Positions 37,915 through 50,400 of a DNA stretch of 64,000 bases are shown here, in pieces (position 1 is the first letter of the stretch; each line of letters begins with the position of its first letter). The notes beneath the pieces were generated by a model. The model was not told where the DNA came from. It was given only the letters and a program-made list of their open reading frames with translations, and searched no databases. Both the position numbers and the translations under genes were made by a program. The stretch is from Strigamia acuminata (Eukaryota; Arthropoda; Chilopoda; Geophilomorpha; Linotaeniidae), in the NCBI GenBank assembly GCA_949358305.1, contig OX442314.1, positions 11,463,060 to 11,527,059 of the forward strand, read 5' to 3'.

Positions 37915-38230
37915 ATGTAGTGCTCGTCCGCCGCTCTCGTCACCACTCTCCAGACTCCCAACTCGGAATTCCTCACAGGCCGAAGCGTCGAGGGAGTTGC
38001 GGCGTTGCGCGTTTATCCGAGCATAGACCGAATACTAGTGTGTGCCGTGCGCGAGTCCACTGGCATACTACTACCACACCTCGTATCGTTGCCGCCTTCT
38101 TCTTCCCGCGGGCGACACCACCAATCCCAGCATGCACTAAGGCGGGACGAGGAAAAAAATGCCAAGGATGTTGTGTCTGGATGGGTCAAACGGCGCGCTT
38201 GGTCAGTCGCGACAACCCGGATAAATAAAA
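37915..38230. promoter_or_regulatory. CpG-rich block, candidate promoter or enhancer
   Basis: Rich in CG dinucleotides and high-complexity sequence inside AT-rich DNA. It contains CCAAT followed by TCCCAGCATGC, which resembles the core of the ZNF143/Staf promoter motif. It lies about 1 kb from the candidate alternative exon at 39190-39241, on the downstream side for the minus strand. No start site is visible. Confidence 0.35.
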
Positions 38231-39189
38231 AGGGAAGAATGTCCACCCAACAACTTGTTCCATCAATCCAGGGCCCGGGACACTACACCTCTTGTTCGGA
38301 CACTTTTTTGTCTGTGGATGGAGCGCCACCCCGCACCTTCTTATAAACCGAAACTGTCCAGACGTTCAATTTTTCTTGAGGGGGGTGTTGAGTGGACGTG
38401 CGTGGGTGTAGACGTGTATTTATGTAGAAATAAGCTGGGCCAATGAGAAGCGGGGCTATTTCACTAAGAAAACCCCTCGTGCTACTAATTCTTTGAAGTG
38501 CACGTTGGGCCAATGAGGGCCCTTCACCAACCCCCACGTGTCTTGCAGGAAAACGTTGAAAAGAAAGCATTTTTCTTCAACTTTTTACGAGAAATCATGA
38601 AAAATCGATTAAAATCAATTCTAAAACAGGTTTTTTTGTGTTCTTTTTTAATTTAGTTTGTCAGTAAGAATTAATAAATTTAAAATAAAATTTTGGGTTC
38701 GAATGAGTGAGCGCCCTCTGTTCTGCACTGGGCACAAATTGCAGGAAATTGTTCGGACGAGTTGAATTGACTACATCTCCGCCTTCCTTCGATTAAGTTC
38801 ATTACTGGAGTAGAGAAAAAAGTTCCATAAACAAACCATGAAAGAATGCGAGTGGATACTACCATAATAAAAAATGGCGGTCACTTTAGGGGTGCGCAAA
38901 AAAAAAAAAAAAAAAAAAAAAAACTTGAAAAAAAAAAAAAGAAACTACAAATCATCTTCGGTAGGTGAATCACTCGGTCTACAACAACTCGGACCATGAC
39001 GCAGCAAAGTGATGAAATGATTTACAATATACTCTTAAACGAGATGATGACCAGGGCTGCGAGACACAACAATTTCCTAGACATTTCCCACGCTTCGCTC
39101 ACACTCTAAAAGACATCGGTCTGACCAAACCAACTTGTCCCCTCCTCTCCTAACCCTCGATTAAACTCGCCACACGATGCCAATCTTAC

Positions 39190-39241
39190 CTGATTCGGTC
39201 GACTCCGTTTCTCCGTCTCGACTTGCCGGTGAAACCAACAT
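39190..39241 (-). CDS. candidate alternative first coding exon of the BCL11 gene
   Basis: On the minus strand an ATG (39241-39239) opens 17 codons reading MLVSPASRDGETESTES and ends in CAG|GTAAGATT, a near-consensus donor. The exon leaves in phase 1, which matches the phase-1 acceptor of the C2HC exon 5.3 kb downstream; the split codon becomes Ala. An in-frame TAG lies nine codons before the ATG, so this ATG would be the first in frame. The coding length (52 nt) is close to the 55 nt I recall for vertebrate BCL11A exon 1, but the sequence is not MSRRKQ. The flanking 39240-39420 is richer in G+C than most of the window. This is inference: one short ORF plus one donor can occur by chance, and phase alone has a one-in-three chance of matching. 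Confidence 0.3.
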
Positions 39242-40928
39242 GAACGCGGCAACGTTTACGACTCTCTATTTCGTGCTCACGGCCCATTCCACGCTTTTTA
39301 TTCGTTACATGTCAAGCCGACCCGAGCGAACAAGTGTTCCGTGGTCCACAGCCGGGGTCCGCGGCGCAGGGACCAGGAAGAAGGAGGAGGAAGAGGGGAG
39401 ACCAACCCTGCGACTACAAGAGGGTCCATTTTTTAAGGGTCTCTTTTTTTAGCATCCCTTGCTTCCCCCCTCTGCTTTTACAAAGGTCTTTTTTAACTTT
39501 TTTTTCCCCCTTCCCCCTTTTTTTGGGGGTCTGGTCATGAAATGCTGTCAGTGGAGAAAACTGGCCCTGCGCTGACCCCGACTTGCACCCCCAGCTCAGC
39601 TGCAGCTGGGGCGGACGGCCCAGCAATGGCAACGCCATCTTGATGACGCCGTAATGGCCGCCCGATCGCGCATCATTTCTATATTGCATCTACGCATTTG
39701 TTTTGCTCATTCGGGTCCAAAAACCGACTCAAAAACCCGCAAAAATTTAAAAAAAAATTAAAAAAAAAAAAAAATAAATGTAAAAATATATGAAAAAAAA
39801 GTGATGGAATTTATAGCACCAGGGCAACGTTGAGTAATCATAGTCATCAAAGATGAAAGGAAACGTTGCAACATAACCACAAGCTCCAGGAACCACTGCG
39901 ACACCCCTCCTTGACTCTTAAAAGTCCCCTCGCGAGTAAAAATATTCTTTTAGGTCAAAAACATCATTTTTATGCCGTTTTCAGAGTGTAAACAAATTAT
40001 ATCATTTCTGCGCATCACGTACAAAGGGGTTGATGCTATTTTTTGACTCGATTTGTATCGATTGCAAGTTAGTAGCGTGTAATCAAGCGGTCATTAAGGT
40101 TGTTTTGATTGACTGTGATAATTGCAATAACCATTTCCTCTGATGTCTCTTAACTGAGCAATAGATCGCACTTTTGGGTGTAAATGACCAATACCCCCAA
40201 CGACAAATGAAATTCATAAATCTTGCGCAGGGTCATTCTGTTCCTACAATAGCCGGTCGTCATGACAACCTTAATACTTCACTGATTTATTTCTATACGT
40301 CATGTGAAACTGCACTAACTTCACATCTCCAATCAACAAATAGTTACTTCGTTTCCTAGATCATAATTCAACTTGACAACAACTGTTTTGATACTTCATT
40401 TTTTCCTTTTCCTGTTTTTTTTTATTTTTTATTTTTTATTTTTCTCTCCCTTATTTTTTATTTTATAAAAAAAACACTAAAATCACTGACCCCCACCCCC
40501 ATACAGAAAATAAAAAAAAAATTAAACCGATCGCTCAACAACTTATCCGACTGGTTTACCCTTATGTGTAATTTAAAGATTAAAAAATTGAAAGGAATTC
40601 AAAATTTCCACCAGACTGGACAAGAGGGGATTTTTTTGAGACATGCACACACCTAGATTGGCTCTCGAGTGGACAGTGAGGGGACCCTGGACATACATGC
40701 CTTTCCCACCCGAAAAAAAAGGTTGACATTTCAAGAATGATGGATTTGCGTGACTCATTTTAGTCTGCGGTTTATTTCGAGACGGTTCTGTACTTGCACT
40801 GGCCAAAAATGGTCAGACTTGTCACAAACCGACTCTTGAGCCAGGTGATGATCAAAAGAAGGATCAACCTGTCTCCATCAGTGCCAACTCGACAAATATA
40901 TATCCCCAGAACAAGAAAAAAAGCAACG

Positions 40929-41258
40929 ACAGTAAAACGTCGATTATCCCAACTAATTGGCAGACACAGACATTCATTAAACCGATTTTTTCGCATAATC
41001 AAACATTTATTTATTTATTTATATTGCGCTCCATGCAAGATACCGTATTTTTGCAGAAGTACGATAAAATTGACGTTCAGACTTTCGTTTGTTAGTAACA
41101 AACTAGCGAAATATTAGCGATAAAATAGCTAAAATTAGCGATTTTTTAGCTAACTGGTACCAGTTAGCGATAGCAACAATTAAACAAATGTAAAAAATTG
41201 ATCACTGCTGTTCGGATAACCAGTCGTTCGCTCAACCGACGTTCGGATAATCTGGAAT
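40929..41258 (-). mobile_element. Tc1/mariner-like miniature element copy B (about 330 bp)
   Basis: The left end reads ACAGTAAAACGTCGATTATC and continues with AAACCGATTTTTTCGCATAA; the right end, in reverse, reads CCAGATTATCCGAACGTCGG then GACTGGTTATCCGAACAG. Both match copy A at 30856-31264, in the opposite orientation. The interior has repeated TTAGCGAT-like motifs. It lies upstream of BCL11 exon 2. Non-coding; exact ends are uncertain by a few bases. Confidence 0.7.
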
Positions 41259-43140
41259 AATTAAGTTTAACTTGTGTTCGAGCAATTTTGGCAACTTTTT
41301 GATGGTTTGAAGATGTAATATTTGCTTGCACATGTGTAGAGAAGAGGGATGAGCAGACGTTGAGTCCATCATCAAAGGGAAGCGCAAAGATGGCGAGAAA
41401 CAAGAGCGAGGGGACGATAACCACCGTGACCATGGGTCTCCTCTCTCTCATTAGAGTGATTAGTTGGTAGAGGGAGCCTTGCGGGCAGTCTGCACCACAC
41501 CTCTCCCACGTCTGGACGACTGATCACTGTCCAGACCTGACCGCCCGCCTCAGACGCTTTTTTTTCTTCACCCCACTATCCACCTTATGTGAAGTTCACA
41601 TGCACTTTGCACTATAAGAAGAACAGGTCTCAGAAAGAGGAGGGAGATGAGACCTAGGGGTAATAATAGCCCAGTTTAAACTTTTTTTTTTTAATAACTT
41701 TAACTAGAAATATTGCTGTTTTTTGGGGGGTGAAAAACAATTTTTATTTCTTTCCCCCTCGTATTGATTGGTGATTTCCTCCGCACTCAATTGGCTTCAT
41801 ATTTCACGCCACAAGTACACAAACAGAATGATTCGACTTTCACATATGGTCTATAGATATATGTATTTATATATATTGTAGAGAGATTGTGTACAGGAAG
41901 TTGGACGTGGAAAAGATGGGAGTGTGCGGAGTGAAAAAAGGGACTTTTGTCACCCTGCTGATCAGACGGACAATGATGCTTTTGGTCATCTCTGGCTCTT
42001 ATTTTTTATGTGAAATGTCGACACGTTCTTTCTTCAATACACTCGAATGGATCCTTATGAGCGCGTCTCTTGGTTTGTGTCATAACTCCTGTTGCCGATG
42101 GGGGCGCCTGCTCCGACCAGAAAGCGATGATGACCACCAAGCCCCAATAAAATACAAACTCCCGTTTCCCCTTTCTCAATCAAAGACGAAAAAAATAAGT
42201 GAGAAATGGGAATTTTTTTTTTTTAAAAAAAATAAAAGAAAAAGAAAAGTTATATTTCGAACACTGAATTTTGACACTTTGAGGAAATGGATGAGATATA
42301 ACAAAAAAAAAAAAAAAAAGATTTTTGAAGTACATAAATTTTGCATCAGAAATCGGATGAAAAAGATTTTTTTCTAGCCCTCAAAAAAAGAAATTATTTT
42401 TGAATTCGTTTTCTCACCTGGATTGTCTCTCACCTAAATAATGTGATAAAAAAAAGCATTACTTTTAATGAAATTTCAATATTCATGAATTAAAGATTCC
42501 CCCATCAGGCCGCAGACTTTTAATTTGGTGAGAGAAATTTGCCGAGATTAAAAAAAGAAGAAAAAAAAGTAAATAACAAAATGGAAAAACCCGGAGTAAA
42601 AAACACGCATGGGACGAGTTAACTGAATGCATAATTGTGTCACATTGAAATCGCTAAATTAGACATTCATTGGTTAAGAGTGGAAAAAAATAGAAGAAAT
42701 CTGATCACGGATTGATTATTACTTTTTAATTAAGAAAAGAGTGGCAGTTGTGCACGTGCTAATGCACTGCTGACATAATTGCGAGAAGTCATTAATAAAT
42801 CATTCAATGTTCTGAGACGCCCATCGTACAACATTAAAATTAAAGAGAGAGTCAGAAGGGGAGAAGAAAAAAGGAGAAGGAGAAGGTAAAAAAAAATAAT
42901 CAATTTTTCATGTTTAGGAGTGTAAACCAATACTATTTCGTGATTTTTACTAGACGCAAAGCTCTAAAGTATGGATCACGCAATATTTGCGGCAGATAAA
43001 TTTGTCGCCTACGCCTGAACTTATATATGTCAGCATTTTATACAACATATTTGTGGTGAATACTTAGTGCAGACTGAATATGCTTTATTTCAAGGGAACT
43101 TATATACCAAGTGGGAGAGAAAAGGGGTTTGGGTCATAAA

Positions 43141-43257
43141 CAGGGCTGGACCAGAAACAAATTTAGTATCGGGCAAAGTCGGGACAGGCCACAGCGGACG
43201 ATGACGGGCCACGAAGCCGGGAAATTCCCGGTATCCCGCCAGGCCAGTCCAGCACTG
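43141..43257. mobile_element. hAT-type miniature inverted-repeat element, 117 bp
   Basis: Ends are CAGGGCTGGACC and, from the other strand, CAGTGCTGGACT: 10 of 12 match. It is flanked by GTCATAAA (43133-43140) and GTCATAAG (43258-43265), an 8-bp target duplication with one change. The interior is GC-rich compared with its surroundings and contains the palindrome CCGGGAAATTCCCGG. Non-coding. Confidence 0.8.
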
Positions 43258-44209
43258 GTCATAAGACAAGACAGGATATTACAATTTCCGCCGCTGAACT
43301 CCTGTTCTTAATTTCCCTCTTCTTCTAAAGATGGCAAGCGTTTTTTCATTCCATTCTCAACATCAAAAACGTTTTCCACCATTCATTTAATTTAATATAT
43401 GTATTTCAAGTGAATTTGATGACAAACGGTGTGGTTGAGAGTAGCTTTGCAGTCACATTCATTAAATCTCACGCCGAGCGACAAACTTAAGACCACCTAG
43501 CAGAAGGACTGGGAAGATTTGCAAGAAAGCAACGCGTTACTCACACGAAAGGAGACCTCCCTCGGACAAACAAAGTCGCTGGTGATTACTGTAATCTCTC
43601 ACGGTTGAACACGAGGATTGGGGATAAAAGGGTCAGTTGGTTTTTCTTTTCTTTTTCTTTTTTTCTTTCTAATTTGAAGATGGTCGAAGAAAGTAGGAGG
43701 TGCTGGCATTTTTGTTTACGATGTTCTTTTTCATTATGTGAAATGAATGCTGACCAAAGTGATAACACTTCACCTGGAGGCAGCTGCTTACTCACCTGAG
43801 TAATGAGCTCACTGGCCTATATTTTATCTCTTTTTGAAAAAATTTGCACTGATCAAAATTTCAAACAAAAGCAAACACTTTTTTTTCGTCTTTTTAATTC
43901 CATTTCCCCTAAACTAACACCCCAATTGGGAAATATTATAAACGACGCTAGGGATTTCTGATAAGATTTATTGCTAGCAGATTTCACTAATTATAGTGTA
44001 GCTGCAATTTATGTTGACGGCACCTCCCAATCAAAAAATAGGACACACTTTCAGCGCTATTGATGTTCGCCCATCGTTTTTATCAATTTTCAAATATCGA
44101 ATTAAATGTGTCATAATTTTGTTTGCATTTTTCGGAATTTTTGCAAAATTTTAATTTTTCTTTCTATGATTTTTTAAATTTAGGATTTTCTTTAAATTTT
44201 TTTAAAATT

Positions 44210-44356
44210 TCAGAATTTATAACAAAAAAATATGAATTTTTTGAATTTATAGCAGAAAAATTAAATTTTTAAAACTTACAGCATAACAATTTGTATTTTT
44301 CGAATTTATGGCACAAAATTTGAATTTTTAGAATTTATAGCAAAAAAAATTGAATT
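44210..44356. repeat. degenerate tandem repeat, about 30-bp period
   Basis: Five imperfect units built on GAATTTATAGCAAAAAAATT followed by GAATTTTT, changed by small indels. The preceding sequence (44120-44210) shows a weaker form of the same pattern. Confidence 0.7.
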
Positions 44357-46000
44357 TATACTTTAAATTTTAACAAATCTCCATTTTTTACTTCATTTCA
44401 TTCTATTTTACTCATTTTCTTCTTTTCTTTCCACAATAAACATTTACCAAAATTTAAACATAAAAAAACCCAAAAAAAACTAAAACCAAATCTGCACATG
44501 CGCAATCCAAACAAAAATCATTTTCCAAACTTGCCACCAAACTTTTAATCCATTTAAAAAAACATTTACACATTCACTCCGCGATAAACTTCTAAAAACA
44601 TTTCCAAAAAAAAAAAAAAACCCTCAAAATCTCTATTAATCAAATTACAGGTGAACCAAAATTCACCTGATGCCAACTTCATCAACCCCCTGTCTGATCA
44701 ACCCAGCATGTGGTCAGTGCCACCCCGCCCCGCTCATTCCCAAACAAGTCTTGTTTTCTCACTTGACCCGGTCAATTAATCAGCAGTGTTAGAAGAGTTA
44801 CGAGAGATGCCCTCTACTGGACCCCGTCACGAGATTCCAGACGTGCATCAAAGCCGACGTCGACCAGCTTCTTTGTACCAAACTCTTTGGGTCATCAGAC
44901 GGGTCAGACAGGGGCCAGTAGGGGGTGAGTGGGAGGGTGACTGCCCAGACTGGACGCATATAGTGTAACACAAAAGCCCCACTTCAACCCCTCTTGGACG
45001 CCTCTCTACCCCTCCCCCAAATCATTCCCTCCTGTCCCTCCAAATTCATGACCCCACCCCCTTTCTCAATTCTACGAAATTCATCAGGTGTTTAATAATT
45101 TAATATCAAATTTAATTTTTTTTTTAAATTTATATATTTATTTTTTAGGTCAATTTTAGTGCAAATTTTAGGTCACATTTTCAGATATGGTTTGCATTTC
45201 CCTTCATGGATCTTCCCATTGTGCACAGCACGAGAGCGTTATAAAAAGCTTGTCTTTCATTTTTTTTTTATTTTTTTACAACAAAAAGAAGGAAAAAATG
45301 GAGATAATGGGAATAGAAAAGAAAAGCAAGGAATTGTCTCCCTAAGGCATCGGGTGCAAAAAAAAAAATGAGACCATGTGCAAAAGGGGCAGTGAAGGAA
45401 AAATCTCCAATGTCCAAAACACACCGTTCTCAACTTCCAACCGACGTCCATAATTAGACCTCGGAAACCACAATAAAAGAAATGTTTGAAATAAAATCTC
45501 GGTTCAGAAACGATAATAAAAGTTTTAATCTAGTTTAATGTAGATTTATTTCACCCTCCGAGATTATATAAAAAGAAAAGTACAAAAAGGTGACTATTGG
45601 GTTGTATAATAGGCTTAAGTAAAACGGCGCCCATTACGGATAAGAAGAAGAGGGGGATAACCGGCGCCGTGTGCAATCCGACAAATCCGGTAATTCAATT
45701 TGCAAAAAAGCACCCAACAAAATATCGTCGCGTCAAAATAAGTTTGTATGGAAGTAGATGCGACAAATTAGTACTATCCAACTTATCTTAGTCATCTGCA
45801 ATATTGGAAAATACAATTCACCGTTTGCACCAACCAGACATTATTTTAAGGCAAAAATATCGGAAAAACTTAGAAAATAGTGACTTTTTCTTCCACAATC
45901 ACTTGTTTAATCAACTATTTCAAATTATTCATCTATAAACAGTGACAAATTTACGAATTACACTATGTAATTGTAAAATAAAATAGAATTATACAACAGC

Positions 46001-46060
46001 GGAAATAAATATTGCTAATTTAGAAATTGGACAATTCCTAAATTAGCAATATTTATTTCC
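46001..46060. repeat. perfect 23-bp inverted repeat forming a tight hairpin
   Basis: Arms 46001-46023 and 46038-46060 are exact reverse complements. The 14 nt between them also pair (AATTG / CAATT) around a 2-nt loop with one mismatch. Further out, ATTATAC and GTATAAT extend the stem with a small bulge, so the structure covers about 45974-46085. It is AT-rich. It could be a miniature transposon or a source of small RNA; nothing in the sequence decides this. Confidence 0.85.
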
Positions 46061-48482
46061 CTTAGTATAATCTAGATTTTGCTTCACTATACTAGCAAAA
46101 TCCCAATTCGTGACAAGACTTAAATCATTCTTTCGCAAGTTAAAAAAAAAATTGAAACAGGAAAAAAGAAAAAAGGGATTTTGGAGAAGATCTTTTACAA
46201 GTCGGTCGGACCAAGAGAGATTTGTTTTTTACGACTGCCTAAAAAAGAAGAAAAAAGAAAGAGGGGGGTTGTGGAGGGTGGGTAAAGTGAAAGAGAGGCT
46301 AAAAAGGACCTCGAGACGATCGCACAGGGACTAAAACTATGTACACGTCTTTTCCCTTCCATTCGCTCTTCCATTAGACTAAATCAAGGCAGAGCTTCGA
46401 CACCTCATTTCGTTTCCTCTTGTTCCTCCATAAAAATCCTCATCGGTGACGAGTGCCCCCAACCAGGAATTAACATGCAAATTTGCACAAAACTTGTGCA
46501 ATAAAGTTAACACCGCCTTTGGCCTCCACCCAAAAAGAAGTTGAACGCAGATAGAAACGAGTGAAATGCAACAACTCATTTCACATTTCCATTTACCAAA
46601 TTAATTTTTTTCAAAAAAAATTAAAAATTAAAAATATAATTTTAACAAAACAAGAAATAAATTTAAAAAAATAAATAAATAAGCCTAAATTAATTTTTTT
46701 AAAAATATTTTTTTTTGATTTTGTTTCAAATATTGGCACTAGAGGGGGCACGAGTCGTAATTAGAAATCTAATAAATCGGATTTTTAATTCAAGGATGTG
46801 GATTCTTTTCTCTGTTTGACCTCGTCTGGGGCAGGTGCATCTTCCAAGAGCGCTCCACCCACCCACCCATACTTGAAAAAGAAGTGCCATTGTTTTCAAA
46901 AGTATCCAGGCTGAGGTCGAAGTCGGTCGAGACAGGATGACCCTCCTTCTCCTGTTGGCCAGCCTATTAATGAAAAAAAAAAAAAAAAAAAAACCCCTCC
47001 CCGACGTCTTGTCAGGTGATAGCACCGGCAGATTGGAATGCCGTCCGACTGGGTGTGAACCAAGCTTCGGACGATGCTCTTTTGTCATCGCCATCAGCGT
47101 GACGTCACGTCAGTCGCAGTCATCCATCAAAAACTTGTGGGATCAATTGCACCCAGACGTATAGAAGTCAGAAAAGTAGAAATAAAACGAAATTCCTCAC
47201 CGCAGGAAAAGAAAATTGAGGAAAAAAATGCCGTTGGGGGGAGGGCGAGGGGGTTTTGTGGGCGAAAAAAATAAAAATTGTTGTTGAAATCCCGAAATAA
47301 TTAAAACGTTTCGGTCAAATTCTCCTCCCATGAACTGACTTTGCCCACAAAAGGTGATGCAGATGTAGGGGGCGTATCTGTAGGTCAGAATCAGCAAAGA
47401 AAAATGAATAAATAAATAAATAATTTTTTTTTTCCGAAAATTTTTAGGTACTAAATTAGTTTGAACTCGTATAAATTGAAAAACAAAATAGAAAGAACGA
47501 TCGCGCGTTGAAATTAGGGTTAAATGGGTCAAGTTAGGAATCGATGGCAGTTTAATTTCTAACCACTCTCTGCTCGTGGAGGTACAAATTAAATTTTTCA
47601 GTTGACACCTAAAATGGATCAAGTGGAGTGTTGATAAATTTTTCCACTAGTATATATAAAAAAAAAAAAGAAAAGAAATGATGGGAGTTCATCTTTCTTA
47701 AACCACTTTCCTCATCGTGCCGCTAGGAGATGCGATCAAGAGCATGAAAAAAGACCTGAATTTCGATGCAAATTATGACGGCGGAAATTTGCCACGAGAT
47801 AAATTTATTCGATTTTCACGTCTGGGTTCAATTCCAATCCCTTAGACTACGTAATAAATAGCTAAAATAAAAGAAATCAACTTTCTAACGTATAAATTCT
47901 ATTTTAAAACCAAAAAAATAGATAAAAACAGTGCATAAACTTGACTTTTTCAATTTTATCAGCTTGTAAAATCTGCAAACTTAGTTGAAAGGACCCCATA
48001 TGAATTCGCTCAAACTTAAGTCGTGTAATTGCGCAAGGGCACGAGGCAACTCGATTCAACCCACTTGGACTCGCACATGCGCACCGAACAACAACCCCTT
48101 TGTCCGCAAACAGATGCACACACATATCACGCGAATGAACCCAGGTATATTCTGACTGCTGCAAGACTGACAAGATGCTAATCCTAGCTCGTGAACTAAA
48201 TTTACCACACATTTAAAAATAAAACTTAAAACAAAATTTTAAAAAAAAACCGTCTCCTTTTTTAACCTTTAAACCGCACGATCCTCCCCATCACCTACAA
48301 ACCGTGAAAATGGGATTAACGGCCAAGAAATCGACTCCAATCTCACTGCACATGTCCAATATAGTGGTCATCGCACGTTTGTCACCCCTTATCTCAAAAG
48401 CTGTTTGACACCTGTCATTTAAAGCCCCAATTCCAAAAAAAAATCATTAAATCGAAAATAATAATAAGATGAAAAAAGGTAA

Positions 48483-48508
48483 CCCCCCCCCCATGCCCCC
48501 CCCCCCCC
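48483..48508. repeat. C10-ATG-C13 homopolymer pair
   Basis: Ten C, then ATG, then thirteen C. The G-rich complement could form a G-quadruplex. A similar but broken C-rich run lies at 30808-30832. Confidence 0.9.
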
Positions 48509-49030
48509 AATAAAAAAGCAGTCCAATTTCAGTTAAGAAAGATAGATATCGCATGAATAATATTAAATGTTCGTCTTCTTGTTGCCCATTTATTCCCTGG
48601 GGCTCGCAACCAAGACAGCTCTCAAAGTGACACCACTTCATGTCATCTCCCATGCAAATTAGACTTGCACTTCTCTCCCCCTTTCGCACGGGATATGAGC
48701 AAATTTCACCCATTGCGACGACATATTTCCGCATTCGTATGTGTGATGGCCTCGCACAACCGAGTGATCCTCAGCATTCCAATGACGAGGGGCTCCGACG
48801 AATGTCACCCGTCGCCCTCATCACAGTTGCATTATGTCCACAGTTGCAACCGATCCATCATTTGCATATACATCTTTTGACGGCGAAACAAAACGAGATA
48901 TTCAACTTGCTGGACCCAACCTCATTCATCCACCACCCCCACACCCTCCCCCACCCGACACACTTCCTGTCACCGTAACCCCCGCGCCAAACCTCCCCTC
49001 ATTAAAATAAATTGTGTCCCTAACCAAATT

Positions 49031-49067
49031 CTAAAATAAAATAAAATAAAATAAAATAAAATAAAAC
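49031..49067. repeat. (TAAAA)n microsatellite
   Basis: Seven TAAAA units in a row, in the gene-free upstream region. Confidence 0.95.
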
Positions 49068-49248
49068 GAAATCCTAATATTCTTAATTTATCTTCTGAAT
49101 GAGTACGAGCAAAAGACTCCATGATTGACAGTTTATCAAACTACAATGTCGTTGTGTTTATTGTTGCAATACATAATCATAGACACTTAATAATGTTTAA
49201 TCATAATACAAATAACATTTGTCCCAACAGTATGAGAAAATAAAAATA

Positions 49249-49310
49249 AAAATCGATTACTACTGTTCAGATAACCGGTCGCTTAACATTCGGATAATCG
49301 GCGTTCTACC
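49249..49310. mobile_element. fragment of the copy A/B element family
   Basis: Contains CTGTTCAGATAACCGGTCG and ACATTCGGATAATCGGCG, aligning with the right end of copy B (41205-41252) with a small deletion. The TIR-like end read in reverse is CGGTAGAACGCCGATTATCC. The left boundary is unclear and may lie near 49120. Confidence 0.5.
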
Positions 49311-50329
49311 GCGTGTATAAAAATACGAATACATGCATAAATTATTTTTAGGTGTGTCACGAGTGAAGGCGTCCAAGTCTTACCGGTAATCATAGGTGTA
49401 TACACGCAAAAATATTTGCAAGAGTTTGCAATCTTCGACTTGGGTTTGGTGCAATGTCCTAAAAATAATCTTCGAGCATATGACCCATCAAAAAAAGAAG
49501 GAAGAGAAAAAAAAAATGTCGTTATATTAAGCTTCTCCTTTTCTTTCTCGGCATATTATGGTGATCAGTCATGGCGACCAAAATCATATTGCAAAAAGGG
49601 AGAAAGGGGAGGGCAACTCATCTCCATTTGTTATGTGAATTCGCCCAGACAAAAATTTTGAAACCCTGAAAATGAAGAGTGTGCGAGTGCAGTCTATTAT
49701 TCTTGAAAGGAGAAGAAAAAAAAATGAAATGTAAGAGAAAATGTAAGAAAATGTCCGGTCGAATAATGACCATGCAAAGCTGGGTACTTCATCATCCAAA
49801 GAGATGATTTGAAATTTCGCATCAATAGTTTAATACAATGTATTAGAAAATGGCTGAAAATTCCACGATTTTCTTCCACGTATATATACATTCACATTTC
49901 ATCGAGCAGACGCCCTGCAGTCTCGTCAATTCTCGTTCGTTTCCGCGTTCCGTCCATAAACAAACAAAACAAACATGGTTGCAACCGAATGTCATCAAGG
50001 CCAAGTTACAACTTACAAGGCTGAATTAAATCGCTGATATATTCATATTTTCATAAAATATGTCCTTGAAAGGTTAAAAATAAGTCCATTTGGACTGTCA
50101 TGTGAAAGGTGATCTCTCTGACGACGTCGCCAACTGTCCCACACGACGTTTCCATCTTTGCTGCTCAACATGGACCGCCGCCATCTATGTTTAGCCGACC
50201 AGAATAAACTCCCTGTTGCATCCATCTGCAGTTTCTCATGCACCCGACACCAATTACAGCTGCCAAGCCCAACTGCAACTGGTTTAAAATATTTCTAAAA
50301 ATTTATTTTACATTTTTTCTTACAAATCT

Positions 50330-50400
50330 TCGACTTCGCATAACCATAAGTCGATATTCAATTGTTCGGATAATCGGACATTAGGTTTATACACATACTG
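50330..50400. mobile_element. terminal fragment of a related TIR element
   Basis: Reads GCATAACCATAAGTCGATAT then GTTCGGATAATCGG and ends near TACTGTACTG. In reverse this is TACAGTA...CCGATTATCCGAAC, the same terminal signature as copies A and B. No matching second end found nearby. Confidence 0.4.

Noticed and set aside
38687-38697. GGTTCGAAT-like tRNA B-box
   Set aside because: No A-box and no cloverleaf pairing in the 80 bp upstream.
39190-39300. KSRRRNG reading in another frame of the candidate alternative exon, resembling the MSRRKQ N-terminus
   Set aside because: It has no ATG at the right place and would leave the donor in phase 2, which does not fit exon 2. Probably coincidence.
41889-42377. 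162-codon plus-strand ORF
   Set aside because: Ends in low-complexity Lys/Phe runs from poly(A)/poly(T), shows no domain, and has no splice or promoter context. Chance ORF.
45597-45791. 64-codon plus-strand ORF with unusually protein-like composition (Thr/Pro/Lys mix)
   Set aside because: No family recognised, no splice sites or neighbours to support it, and a short ORF of this size is expected by chance.
47197-47622. 141-codon minus-strand ORF
   Set aside because: Composition follows the AT-rich DNA, starts without context, and has no recognisable family.
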